Shown: positions 42,062-50,949 of the stretch, piece by piece
Numbering within the stretch: position 1 is the first letter of the stretch
Layout of the letters: every line of letters starts with the position of its first letter
NCBI RefSeq assembly: GCF_900162725.1
Contig: NZ_LT799418.1
Span: 4,693,231-4,757,230, forward strand
Reading direction: 5' to 3'
DNA: 64,000 bases
Source: Parabacteroides sp. Marseille-P3160
GTDB taxonomy: Bacteria > Bacteroidota > Bacteroidia > Bacteroidales > Tannerellaceae
The notes under the pieces: model-generated
Told to the model about the DNA's origin: nothing
Databases searched by the model: none
Seen by the model: the letters and a program-made list of their open reading frames with translations, nothing else
Position numbers and translations under genes: made by a program

Positions 42062-43540
42062 TCAATGAATGTAGGCCAAACTCGATCCGATCAGATTCGA
42101 AATCCATCCGGGGAACAGTCCCATTCCTGCTACACAAGCAATCAATGTAATCACAGCTAATTTTTCATACCAGACGGCATCCGTCAGCTCCTTATGATGC
42201 TCATTGATCACCGGGCCGTATAATATTTTTCCAACGACTTTTAAAATATAGACAGCGGTCACCACAATCGAAGAAATGGCTATGATCGTGAATATCCGAT
42301 AGAACAATTCGGAATGTTGGAAAGCGCCGACAAAGATGGTCATCTCTGCCACGAAACCGCTTAGTCCCGGCAATCCCAAGGAAGCAAGGCCGGCGATTAC
42401 ATAAGCCACCGCCAAGAAGGGCATGATCTTCATCAATCCCCCCAGTTCACGAATATCCCTCGTATGGGTTCGCCCGTAAATCATGCCGATTAAAGCAAAG
42501 AATAAGGCAGTCATCAATCCATGGGAAAGCATTTGCATAACAGCGCCGGTCATCGCCGTATGATTCGCCATCAAAATGGCGAACAATACGAGTCCGCAGT
42601 GACTCACAGATGAATATGCATTGATATACTTCAAGTCATTCTGCGCAATCGCCCCGAACGCTCCATAAAGAACGCTGATGCCTGTCAGGATAATAAATAT
42701 CCAGGATAATTCGGTAGCCGCTTCGGGTAAAAGCCGCATGGCAATACGGAAGCAACCGTATCCGCCTAGTTTCATCAGCACCCCGGCATGAAGCATGGAA
42801 ACCGCGGTAGGTGCGGAAGCATGACCGTCGGGAGACCAGGTATGAAACGGGAACAAAGCGCCTAAAACGCCAAATCCAAGGAAAACCAATGGGAATGTCC
42901 AATGCTGAACCGCTCCGTCAATGGGATGGTTATGCGCTATTTCCAGTATATTGAACGTAAAGTCTCCCGTAGGAGAAGTTGCGTAATAAATTCCGAAGAT
43001 TCCGACCATAAGGAATGCGGAGCCGCCCATCAACATCAGGGTCAGTTTCATTGCCGAATATTCTTTTCTTCCGGTTCCCCAGAGGCCTATCAGCAAATAC
43101 ATGGGGATCAGGGCTATTTCGTAAAAGAAGACCATCGTAAACATATCCAGTGAGATGAAGAATCCGTAAACTCCAATGGAAAGCATTGTCAGCCACATGA
43201 AAAAGTCCTTGGTCAGAGGTTGCAGGTTCCAGGAAGCAAATGTCCCCGTCAATACAATAACAGCCGTCAGGAGAATCATTAAGACAGAGATACCGTCCAC
43301 TCCTATGGCATAATGAATATTCAGGGATTGATACCATACGGCGTCATAAGTAAAAAGCATTTCGGCTGTATTCCCGGCATTGCGTTCTGCATAAAACAGG
43401 AACAGCAAAGCCAAAGCCATAACTATATTAATCAACGCACCGGTCAGTGCAACGGTACGAACCTGTTTAATCTCGCGGCAAGGAATAAATGCCAGCAACA
43501 TCAATGTAGGGACGAGAACAAATAACGAAAGAATATTCAT
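42062..43540 (-). CDS. nuoM: NADH-quinone oxidoreductase subunit M
   Basis: A 492-residue polytopic subunit. Key pieces are the glutamate helix F-F-Y-E-I-A-L-I-P-M-Y, the F-P-F-H-T-W-S-P-D-G-H segment, and the A-Y-S-S-V-S-H-C-G-L region. It is an antiporter-like proton channel of complex I, between nuoL (21 bases upstream) and nuoN. Confidence 0.97.
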   Translation of the reverse strand: MNILSLFVLVPTLMLLAFIPCREIKQVRTVALTGALINIVMALALLFLFYAERNAGNTAEMLFTYDAVWYQSLNIHYAIGVDGISVLMILLTAVIVLTGTFASWNLQPLTKDFFMWLTMLSIGVYGFFISLDMFTMVFFYEIALIPMYLLIGLWGTGRKEYSAMKLTLMLMGGSAFLMVGIFGIYYATSPTGDFTFNILEIAHNHPIDGAVQHWTFPLVFLGFGVLGALFPFHTWSPDGHASAPTAVSMLHAGVLMKLGGYGCFRIAMRLLPEAATELSWIFIILTGISVLYGAFGAIAQNDLKYINAYSSVSHCGLVLFAILMANHTAMTGAVMQMLSHGLMTALFFALIGMIYGRTHTRDIRELGGLMKIMPFLAVAYVIAGLASLGLPGLSGFVAEMTIFVGAFQHSELFYRIFTIIAISSIVVTAVYILKVVGKILYGPVINEHHKELTDAVWYEKLAVITLIACVAGMGLFPGWISNLIGSSLAYIH

Positions 43541-43561
43541 CTTTTTATCTTTTTCTATCTA

Positions 43562-45499
43562 TTAACAAATCAATTGCCAAATACTGAAAGTAAATCCGAT
43601 GATCAGAATCAATGCACCCAATAGATATACAAAGGCATATTGCTGGATTCTGCCGGACTGAAATCCTTTGATTGCTTCCGAAGTCGCATTCGTCACATAA
43701 GCCAGTGAGTTCATGAATCCATCCACAAAACGGCGGTCAAAACGGGCTATCGGAATGGAGATCCGGGCAAATATGATTTTCCGGGTTACAAACAGCCAGA
43801 GTTCATCAAAATAGAATTTATGATAAGCTCCGGTGTACAACCATTTTATCTTCTCCACAATCTGATCCGGGATGGATGTCTTCTTACGATACATGACGAA
43901 GGCAATGGCAATTCCAATCACAGCCACCCCGATGCTTAATCCGGCGACAAGCGGATCGATATGCGCTTCGAAGGGTTTCCCATCCGTCGTTATCAATTTT
44001 GAGAAAGGCACGAAACCGGAAAAAGCGGAGAATGCACCCAGAACAATTAACGGAATCGTCATGGAAGGTTCCGCTTCATGCGGCGTATGATGATAAACTT
44101 TGTCGTTTTCGTAATGGAAAATCCGGAAATAGAGACGGAACATATAAAAGGCGGTCAAACCTGCCCCAATAAACAGACAGGCAAACAGAAACAAATCATG
44201 GTGGAAAGCAGCCGCCAGGATTTCGTCTTTTGAGAAAAAGCCGGAGAACGGTGGGATACCTGCAATCGCCAGACAGGCGATAAGGAATGTCCAACGTGAT
44301 ATCGGCATATATTTTTTCAAGCCTCCCATAGCATCCATCTCATTGCTATGCACGGCATGAATGATCGCGCCGGCTCCAAGGAATAACAGAGCCTTGAAGA
44401 AGGCGTGTGTAAACAAGTGGAACATGGAGGCCATATAGCCCAATCCTTCATGACCGCCCCATCCGGAAACACCCAGCGAAGTAATCATATAAGCAATCTG
44501 GGATATAGTAGAAAAGGCGAGTACGCGTTTAATATCCGTTTGTGTACAAGCGACAACCGCCGCGAAAATCGAAGTAATACCGCCGACATATCCGATAATT
44601 GTCAAGACCTCCGGCGTCTGGAATACATAAATAGGGAATAGGCGGGCTACCAGGAAAACGCCTGCGACGACCATCGTCGCAGCATGGATCAAAGCAGAGG
44701 CCGGAGTTGGGCCTTCCATGGCATCGGGTAACCATATATGAAAAGGCATCATGGCCGATTTACCTACGCCTCCCATAAAGATAAGCATCATCGCCCAGGA
44801 AAGAACCGAAATTCCCAGGAAAGAGGCTCCGGCAAAGGAGGCGAAGACAGGGGAACCGACAGTAGTAAGAACTTCGAAATCAAACGTTTTTGTATAGAAA
44901 GAAAGTACCAGGATGCCGACCAGAAAAAAGAAGTCGGCAAAACGGGTCACTATAAATGCTTTTTTGGAAGCGGCAACCGCAGAAGGTTTCACATAATAAA
45001 AACTAATCAGTAAGAAAGAGGAAACTCCCACCAACTCCCAGAAGATATACATCTGGAAAATATTAGTCGCAACAACTAACCCCAGCATGGAAAAACTGAA
45101 AAGAGACAAGAAGGCGTAATAGCGTTGAAAACCAATTTCTCCCTTCATATAGCCTAAGCTATAGATATGTACCATTAACGAGACGGTAGTAATGACCACC
45201 AGCATCAAGGTTGAAATAGGATCCAAATACATTCCCAAATCAATATGCAAAGTATCTGTGAAGCGAAGCCATTCGAAATGGAAAACATTGATTGCCTGAT
45301 AAGCTCCATCCGCTCCGGTTCCTACAACAAAGAAATATTGGTACGCAGTAATGTAGGCCAATATCGTAATAACAGAAAGTGAGATCGTACCTAATGTTCC
45401 GGCCACAATCGGCTTCATATATTTCCCGAAAAGGCCAATAATAATGAAAAATATTGCCGGAAACAGGAGGATCAGTATCGAATAATTAAATGTATCCAT
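43562..45499 (-). CDS. nuoL: NADH-quinone oxidoreductase subunit L
   Basis: A 645-residue subunit, the largest antiporter-like one, with the long lateral helix expected near the C-terminus. Conserved pieces are F-W-E-L-V-G-V-S-S-F-L-L-I, M-P-F-H-I-W-L-P-D-A-M-E-G-P-T-P-A-S-A-L, and A-F-S-T-I-S-Q-I-A-Y-M. It follows nuoK by 23 bases. Confidence 0.98.
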   Translation of the reverse strand: MDTFNYSILILLFPAIFFIIIGLFGKYMKPIVAGTLGTISLSVITILAYITAYQYFFVVGTGADGAYQAINVFHFEWLRFTDTLHIDLGMYLDPISTLMLVVITTVSLMVHIYSLGYMKGEIGFQRYYAFLSLFSFSMLGLVVATNIFQMYIFWELVGVSSFLLISFYYVKPSAVAASKKAFIVTRFADFFFLVGILVLSFYTKTFDFEVLTTVGSPVFASFAGASFLGISVLSWAMMLIFMGGVGKSAMMPFHIWLPDAMEGPTPASALIHAATMVVAGVFLVARLFPIYVFQTPEVLTIIGYVGGITSIFAAVVACTQTDIKRVLAFSTISQIAYMITSLGVSGWGGHEGLGYMASMFHLFTHAFFKALLFLGAGAIIHAVHSNEMDAMGGLKKYMPISRWTFLIACLAIAGIPPFSGFFSKDEILAAAFHHDLFLFACLFIGAGLTAFYMFRLYFRIFHYENDKVYHHTPHEAEPSMTIPLIVLGAFSAFSGFVPFSKLITTDGKPFEAHIDPLVAGLSIGVAVIGIAIAFVMYRKKTSIPDQIVEKIKWLYTGAYHKFYFDELWLFVTRKIIFARISIPIARFDRRFVDGFMNSLAYVTNATSEAIKGFQSGRIQQYAFVYLLGALILIIGFTFSIWQLIC

Positions 45500-45522
45500 A
45501 TCTAATTTTATAGCCTTTTGAA

Positions 45523-45870
45523 TTAGTTTTTCATTTCTGTTATATTCTCATCAATATAAATGCTCTTCACATTCCGGTAAATATTGATGATAATCGCAAT
45601 CGCAACCGCGGTCTCCGCTGCAGCGATACCTATCGCAAACAAGGCAAAGAAAAGTCCTTCGTGCTGCTCCGGATATAAGTAACGGTTAAAAACGGCAAAA
45701 TTAATATCCGCTGCATTCAACATCAGCTCTATCGAGATCAAAACCATCAACATGTTCTTCCTGGAGAGAAACCCATAGACCCCGATAAAGAACATGAGTG
45801 TGCTCACTATGAGATAAGCAAACATGGGTATCGGCCCTCCCGATAAAAAACTTGTAATTAATTCTCCCAT
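45523..45870 (-). CDS. nuoK: NADH-quinone oxidoreductase subunit K
   Basis: A 115-residue protein with three membrane helices, slightly longer than the roughly 100-residue usual length because of an extended polar C-terminus. The characteristic S-I-E-L-M-L-N-A helix carrying the conserved glutamate and the A-A-E-T-A-V-A helix are visible. It sits between nuoJ (15 bases upstream) and nuoL. Confidence 0.96.
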   Translation of the reverse strand: MGELITSFLSGGPIPMFAYLIVSTLMFFIGVYGFLSRKNMLMVLISIELMLNAADINFAVFNRYLYPEQHEGLFFALFAIGIAAAETAVAIAIIINIYRNVKSIYIDENITEMKN

Positions 45871-45885
45871 AACTATATCTATCTT

Positions 45886-46389
45886 TTATTTTTTTCTTGC
45901 AATCAAAATTCCACCAATGATACAGGCAAGCAACAACAAACTTATTGCTTCAAACGGCAACATGTATTGGTATTTTCCCGTCCCCATCAGAGTCATCCCC
46001 AAGTCCTTCATGTCAATCTCTCCCTGGGCGATGTATTGGTATGCACGGCTTACATTATAATAAATGATATGCCCGCAAATGGCAATGCCTGCCAAAGCGG
46101 CAAAAGCCGAAATGATCATTCGTTTCGGTTTTTCATATTTTACTTCAGCTCCGGGATGGTCGGTCAAAAGAATGGAAAAGACAAACAAGACCATGATTCC
46201 TCCTGCATAAACGGCAACTTGCGCCGCAGCCAGAAAATGGTATTCCAGTATTAAATACAAACCGGCCGTTCCCAACAGTACAAATAACAAGTAAACGGAC
46301 GCACGAATGATGCGTCTTTCCGTAACCGCCAACAGGGAAAAACCAACAATAAAGAATGCTAAAATGTAAAATATAACTTGCTCTATCAT
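45886..46389 (-). CDS. nuoJ: NADH-quinone oxidoreductase subunit J
   Basis: A 167-residue membrane protein with five hydrophobic segments, starting I-E-Q-V-I-F-Y-I-L-A-F and carrying Y-A-G-G-I-M-V-L-F-V-F, the NuoJ signature. It follows nuoI by 20 bases and precedes nuoK. Confidence 0.95.
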   Translation of the reverse strand: MIEQVIFYILAFFIVGFSLLAVTERRIIRASVYLLFVLLGTAGLYLILEYHFLAAAQVAVYAGGIMVLFVFSILLTDHPGAEVKYEKPKRMIISAFAALAGIAICGHIIYYNVSRAYQYIAQGEIDMKDLGMTLMGTGKYQYMLPFEAISLLLLACIIGGILIARKK

Positions 46390-46409
46390 GATGTATGAAT
46401 ATCCAATGG

Positions 46410-47024
46410 TTATTGTTCTTTCTCTTCTTTTTCTTCTTTATTTTCTTTCACCGGCACATTCACTTCCGCTTTAGGCTGAGGCTTTGCTTCTCCCTCCGTC
46501 TTTACCTTCTCTCCACCGTCCGAAGGAACCACAGCCGGAGCCGGCTTCTTTACAGGTGCTTTCTCCCGCAGCTTGGAACCTTCATGATTTAATCTTTCAA
46601 GAAGTTTGGAACGAGTAAAAACGGCGTTCTCAAAATGATTGCTGAATAGAATCGCATGAGAAGGACAACTAATTACACAAAGGTTACAAAAAGTACATTG
46701 CCCTAAATCGTAGAAATATTCATCCAACACTTTCTTTCTCTTTCCTTCCGGCGTTTCAATCATTTTCGATTTAACGGTAATTGTTCCGTTCGGGCAATTC
46801 ATTTCACAGATACCGCAAGCGGTACATGCATGTTCGTTATTTTCATCATGCGGCATGACCAACTCTCCCCTGAAACGGTCGGAGATGACAAGCGTAGCCC
46901 GATTCTCGGGATATTGCTGGGTTACTTTCTTCGTAAATAACTCTTTAAGCGTAACAGACATACCTAACAGCAACGACCCGATGCCCTTAAATATACCCGT
47001 AAAATATTTTCCAACTGAACTCAT
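46410..47024 (-). CDS. nuoI: NADH-quinone oxidoreductase subunit I with charged C-terminal tail
   Basis: A 204-residue peripheral subunit with two 4Fe-4S clusters: C67, C70, C73, C77 and C110, C113, C116, C120, in the classical C-x-x-C-x-x-C-x-x-x-C form. Residues about 152-204 form a low-complexity lysine/glutamate/proline tail (P-V-K-K-P-A-P at its start, then repeated K-E-E-K) that is not part of the ferredoxin fold. It lies between nuoH and nuoJ. Confidence 0.96.
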   Translation of the reverse strand: MSSVGKYFTGIFKGIGSLLLGMSVTLKELFTKKVTQQYPENRATLVISDRFRGELVMPHDENNEHACTACGICEMNCPNGTITVKSKMIETPEGKRKKVLDEYFYDLGQCTFCNLCVISCPSHAILFSNHFENAVFTRSKLLERLNHEGSKLREKAPVKKPAPAVVPSDGGEKVKTEGEAKPQPKAEVNVPVKENKEEKEEKEQ

Positions 47025-47045
47025 ATGATGTATATCAATCTATTC

Positions 47046-48152
47046 TTATTTAATATATAATCCGAAAACGACCAATACCGCCATCACAACAAGATTCACC
47101 AAATTGATCGGCAACAGATATTTCCACTCCAGATTTAACAGTTGATCGATCCTCAAACGGGGGAACGTCCAACGTACCCACAGACTTAAGAAGATCAATA
47201 CGCCTGTTTTAGCAAAAAACCAAACATAAGAAGGAATCCAGTTCATCACTTCATTGAAGCCGTTCCATCCTTCTATTTGGACAGGATTCCATCCTCCCAA
47301 AAAGACTGTTGTTGCGATACCCGCAATGATAAACATATTCAGGTATTCCGCCAAATAAAAAAATCCGAATTGCAATCCGGAATATTCCGTATGATATCCG
47401 GCCGTAAGTTCCGACTCCGCTTCCGGTAAATCGAAAGGCCCGCGGTTTGTCTCGGCATGGCCTGCGATCAAATAGATCACAAAGGCAATCAGCGCCGGGA
47501 TATGTCCTCTGAAAAGATTCCAATGGTATACGTAAGTCTGACTTTCAACAATAGTAGATAACTGCAAAGAACCGGAAAGTACGGCAATTGTCATCAGTGA
47601 AAGGCCGGCCGATAATTCGTAACTTATGAATTGCGCGCCGCTTCGCATGGCTCCGATCATCGAATATTTATTGTTGCTGGACCATCCGGCTAATAAAACG
47701 CCAATAATACTCAATGAAGAAACTGCGATCAAATAAAATAGACCGATATTAAAGTCTACAACGTGCAGCCCATTACCGAAAGGCAAAGCCCCAAAAGTCA
47801 ACATGGAAGAAACAATAACAAAGAATGGTGCCAGGTAAAATAAGATCTTATCTACATGATCTATCGGAATGATTTCTTTTAAAAGAATCTTAACCATATC
47901 CGCGACCGACTGGATGATTCCGTATTTCCCCACCCGGTTTGGTCCTAAACGGCACTGGAAAAAGGCTGTAATTTTTCTTTCTATATAAATCAAAGCCAAT
48001 GCAATCACCGCATAAGCCAGCAATAAGACAAGTCCGATCAGCACAAACTCTATTAAGAGTGCCCCCCAATCGGGCATAAGGCTTCGGAGCATACTATCCA
48101 ACCAAGCGGTTAGCTTAAAGAGTTCCAAGGGATGTGAAATTTCCAACAACAT
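47046..48152 (-). CDS. nuoH: NADH-quinone oxidoreductase subunit H
   Basis: A 368-residue polytopic subunit forming the quinone-access channel with NuoB and NuoD. Signature pieces: [40 protein letters not shown], and [12 protein letters not shown]. It follows nuoCD by 30 bases. Confidence 0.97.
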   Translation of the reverse strand: MLLEISHPLELFKLTAWLDSMLRSLMPDWGALLIEFVLIGLVLLLAYAVIALALIYIERKITAFFQCRLGPNRVGKYGIIQSVADMVKILLKEIIPIDHVDKILFYLAPFFVIVSSMLTFGALPFGNGLHVVDFNIGLFYLIAVSSLSIIGVLLAGWSSNNKYSMIGAMRSGAQFISYELSAGLSLMTIAVLSGSLQLSTIVESQTYVYHWNLFRGHIPALIAFVIYLIAGHAETNRGPFDLPEAESELTAGYHTEYSGLQFGFFYLAEYLNMFIIAGIATTVFLGGWNPVQIEGWNGFNEVMNWIPSYVWFFAKTGVLIFLSLWVRWTFPRLRIDQLLNLEWKYLLPINLVNLVVMAVLVVFGLYIK

Positions 48153-48182
48153 ATATCTTTCTTGCTTGAGTAAATATTCTTA

Positions 48183-49811
48183 TTAACGGTCAATATCCGG
48201 GATAACATAATCCATCGATCCTCCGATACCAATCAAATCTGAAAGTTTTTCTCCCTTACAAATCAAAGGCATAATAGAAACCAATGCCATTGAAGGAGAA
48301 CGGAATTTCAAACGATAGGGATTCTTGTCTCCATGGCTTTCGATAAAGACGCCAAAGTCACCTCTTGCCGTCTCCACCCGTTGAAAATATTGGCCTTCCG
48401 GTATTTTAATGATCGCCTTGGTCTTCGCCTGAAAATCTCCTTCAGGTATATTATCGACCAACTGTTCAATAATTTTCAAAGATTCTTCAATTTCATCCAA
48501 ACGATTCAAATAACGCGCATAGGAATCACATTCTGTACGGATAACTTCTGTAAATTCCACCCTATCATATATTGAGTAAGGGAGATACTTCCGCAGGTCG
48601 CAAGACCAGCCGGAGCCTCGGCCGGCAGGACCGGTAACTCCATAAGAAACGGCATCTTCCTTTTTCATTATTCCGATTCCGACCATACGCCCTAAAGCGA
48701 TGACATTGCCGGAGAATAAGCGGTGATACTCTTTCAAGCTTTCCCGCATATGAATAATAAAGGCCTTTGTATCTTTTTGAAAATCCTTATAGATATCAAA
48801 CATGACTCCGCCGACTACATTATAATTAATGATTAATCGTCCGCCGGACGTCTTCTCAAAAATATCAAGGATCATTTCACGTTCCCGCATCCCGTAAATA
48901 AAAGCTGTAATGGCTCCCAAATCATTACACATACAAGCCCAAGCTAATAAATGCGACTCGATACGGTTTAATTCATCCATAATAACACGAATATATTCGG
49001 CTCGTTCCGGGATCTCGATGGAAGCGGCCTTCTCTACACACATACAAAGGGCATGCCGGTTGATGTTTGCCGAGAGGTAATCCAGACGATCTGTAAAATG
49101 AAGTATTTGCGGATAAGTCAACTTTTCGCTTAGTTTCTCGATTCCCCGATGGATATAACCGCTATGGACATCTATTTTTTTTACGATTTCACCTTCTAAA
49201 GAGGTCCTGAAGTGCATCACACCGTGCATAGACGGGTGCTGCGGCCCTATATTGATAATATAGTCGTCTTTATCAAAGACCGGAACTTTTTCCTCTTTCA
49301 GCCCGTTGGGAGTTTCTATAATGCGTGGAGCCACATCCACAATCTCCTTGCTTTCAAGGCTCAGAGGATTGATAGCCGGATCTTCATCATAATCTTTTCT
49401 AAAAGGGAAACCATGCCAGTCGTCGTTAAGAATAAAACGACGCATATCCGGATGGTTAATAAAACGGATTCCGAAGAAAGCGTACACTTCCCTTTCATTC
49501 AGGTTTGCCGTTTCCCAAATATCCGAAACAGTATACAATAATGGATTTTGACGATCCTTGACGGCTGTTTTTATCAGAAGTTGCTTCGATAAATCAGCAG
49601 AAGAAGAGAGCAAGTATAATACTCCTAAAGAATCCCCCCAATCCATTCCGATCAGTTGGGACAAAAAGTCAAAGGGTAATTCCTTATTATCATGAAGAGT
49701 TTTCGCCAGAAGACGCAATTGGTCTGCTTCAACAGTAACGGTTAAGACTTGCTTGTCTTCAAGAATAGCCTCAGGAACGGCTGCCAAAATAATCTCTTTT
49801 ATTTTTTCCAT
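48183..49811 (-). CDS. nuoCD: Fused NADH-quinone oxidoreductase subunit C/D
   Basis: A 542-residue protein using the start MEKIKEI at 49811, which has GGGAGA 7 bases upstream; a longer frame to 49838 overlaps nuoB and is less likely. Residues about 1-150 are NuoC-like and the rest is NuoD-like, with I-N-I-G-P-Q-H-P-S-M-H-G and the C-terminal D-Y-V-I-P-D-I-D-R. NuoD contributes to the quinone-binding cavity. The fusion is shared with several bacterial lineages. It lies between nuoB and nuoH. Confidence 0.96.
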   Translation of the reverse strand: MEKIKEIILAAVPEAILEDKQVLTVTVEADQLRLLAKTLHDNKELPFDFLSQLIGMDWGDSLGVLYLLSSSADLSKQLLIKTAVKDRQNPLLYTVSDIWETANLNEREVYAFFGIRFINHPDMRRFILNDDWHGFPFRKDYDEDPAINPLSLESKEIVDVAPRIIETPNGLKEEKVPVFDKDDYIINIGPQHPSMHGVMHFRTSLEGEIVKKIDVHSGYIHRGIEKLSEKLTYPQILHFTDRLDYLSANINRHALCMCVEKAASIEIPERAEYIRVIMDELNRIESHLLAWACMCNDLGAITAFIYGMREREMILDIFEKTSGGRLIINYNVVGGVMFDIYKDFQKDTKAFIIHMRESLKEYHRLFSGNVIALGRMVGIGIMKKEDAVSYGVTGPAGRGSGWSCDLRKYLPYSIYDRVEFTEVIRTECDSYARYLNRLDEIEESLKIIEQLVDNIPEGDFQAKTKAIIKIPEGQYFQRVETARGDFGVFIESHGDKNPYRLKFRSPSMALVSIMPLICKGEKLSDLIGIGGSMDYVIPDIDR

Positions 49812-49834
49812 TATTAATCTCCCTGCCTGAAAAT

Positions 49835-50398
49835 TCATTTATTGCCTTTAAAGAGAAAACGTTCAACTTTAACCTTTCGCTGCAACTGCATTAATCCGTA
49901 AAAAAGAGCTTCCGGACGCGGAGGACAACCAGGTACATAGACATCGACCGGGATAACCTCATCCACTCCTTTTACTACATAGTAAGAATTAACAAACGGC
50001 CCGCCGGAAATCGCACAACTTCCCATGGATACGACATATTTAGGCTCCGCCATCTGGTCATAAACACGTTTTAACAGAGGAGCCATTTTATTGACGATCG
50101 TCCCGGCAACAATAATCACGTCTGCCTGCCTGGGGCTGTTTCGGGTGACCTCCATCCCAAAACGGGCCAAGTCATGCCGCGCAGCGGCAGCAGCCATAAA
50201 TTCGATACCGCAACAACTCGTCGCAAAAGCCAGAGGCCAAAGAGAATTGGAGCGTCCCCAATTGATCAAGTCATCCAAAGCGCCCACAACCAAGTTCACA
50301 CCATGTGATCTGAGTTCTTCAACGTACTTTTCCAGGTATTCGTTGTCTTTGAACTCATCGTATGCTATGCCTTTTATTTTTATGTTTTTCATTCCCAT
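49835..50398 (-). CDS. nuoB: NADH-quinone oxidoreductase subunit B
   Basis: A 187-residue subunit using the start at 50398, which has AGGAG 7 bases upstream and overlaps the nuoA stop; the frame is open further but carries no conserved sequence there. The N2 cluster cysteines are in A-T-S-C-C-G-I-E-F (C62, C63), G-S-C-A-I-S-G-G and P-G-C-P-P-R-P-E. An in-frame second start at 50392 forms an ATGA overlap with nuoA. Confidence 0.96.
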   Translation of the reverse strand: MGMKNIKIKGIAYDEFKDNEYLEKYVEELRSHGVNLVVGALDDLINWGRSNSLWPLAFATSCCGIEFMAAAAARHDLARFGMEVTRNSPRQADVIIVAGTIVNKMAPLLKRVYDQMAEPKYVVSMGSCAISGGPFVNSYYVVKGVDEVIPVDVYVPGCPPRPEALFYGLMQLQRKVKVERFLFKGNK

Positions 50399-50739
50399 TT
50401 CAAGACTCCTTTCCTCCACGCATAAGCTAAGCCTAAGCCCAGGATAAATAAGAAAAAGATTACACTGATCAAACCCGGCACGCCAAGTTCGCGAACGACA
50501 GTCGCCCATGGAAACAAAAAGACCGCTTCCACATCGAACATCAAATATAAAATCGAATACAAATAATAGCCTACTCGAAACTGCATCCAGGAAGTGCCTT
50601 TAGTGGGTACCCCGCATTCATATGCTTCACCTTTTTGTGCATTGAAAGACCTTGGAGAAAGCAACAAAGCCAACCCTAAGCCCGCACAGACTAAAAACAT
50701 ACCCGTAATAAGAACAACTAAAAATAAAGAAGAATTCAT
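50389..50739 (-). CDS. nuoA: NADH-quinone oxidoreductase subunit A
   Basis: A 116-residue protein with three membrane helices and the E-C-G-V-P motif in its loop ([10 protein letters not shown]), then [18 protein letters not shown]. It is the first gene of the nuo operon; the promoter at 50841-50871 would give a 5' leader of about 95 bases. Its end overlaps nuoB by 10 bases. Confidence 0.97.
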   Translation of the reverse strand: MNSSLFLVVLITGMFLVCAGLGLALLLSPRSFNAQKGEAYECGVPTKGTSWMQFRVGYYLYSILYLMFDVEAVFLFPWATVVRELGVPGLISVIFFLFILGLGLAYAWRKGVLKWE

Positions 50740-50840
50740 ACGGTAATCTTATAATATCGGTTTTTGTTATTTTCTTGGCATAAAAAAAGACTTTTACACT
50801 ATAAAAACACAAACTAAAAATGTATTTTCTTTTTCGACGG

Positions 50841-50871
50841 CAAAGGTAAACGTTTTTTTATGACTAACAAA
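50841..50871 (-). promoter_or_regulatory. Promoter of the nuo operon
   Basis: On the minus strand a TTTG at 50868-50871 is followed after exactly 19 bases by TACCTTTG at 50841-50848, an exact match to the Bacteroidetes consensus TTTG-N19-TAnnTTTG. The nuoA start is 101 bases downstream of the -7 box. Confidence 0.75.
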
Positions 50872-50896
50872 AAAAACCGCCACTCTCTCTATTCAA

Positions 50897-50929
50897 GAAA
50901 AAAGGGCCTGTCTCTTTACTTGACAGGCC
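50897..50929 (-). terminator. Terminator after the TPR gene
   Basis: GGCCTGTC (50905-50912) pairs with GACAGGCC (50922-50929) in a perfect 8-bp stem around 9 bases. On the minus strand it is followed by a run of T. It ends the TonB-ExbBDD-PstS-TPR transcripts just upstream of the nuo promoter. Confidence 0.88.
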
Positions 50930-50949
50930 ACTTTCAGTTTATATGATTA

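Noticed and set aside
49811..49838. A longer nuoCD start at 49838
   Set aside because: It overlaps the nuoB end and adds nine non-conserved codons; the start at 49811 has a good ribosome-binding site.
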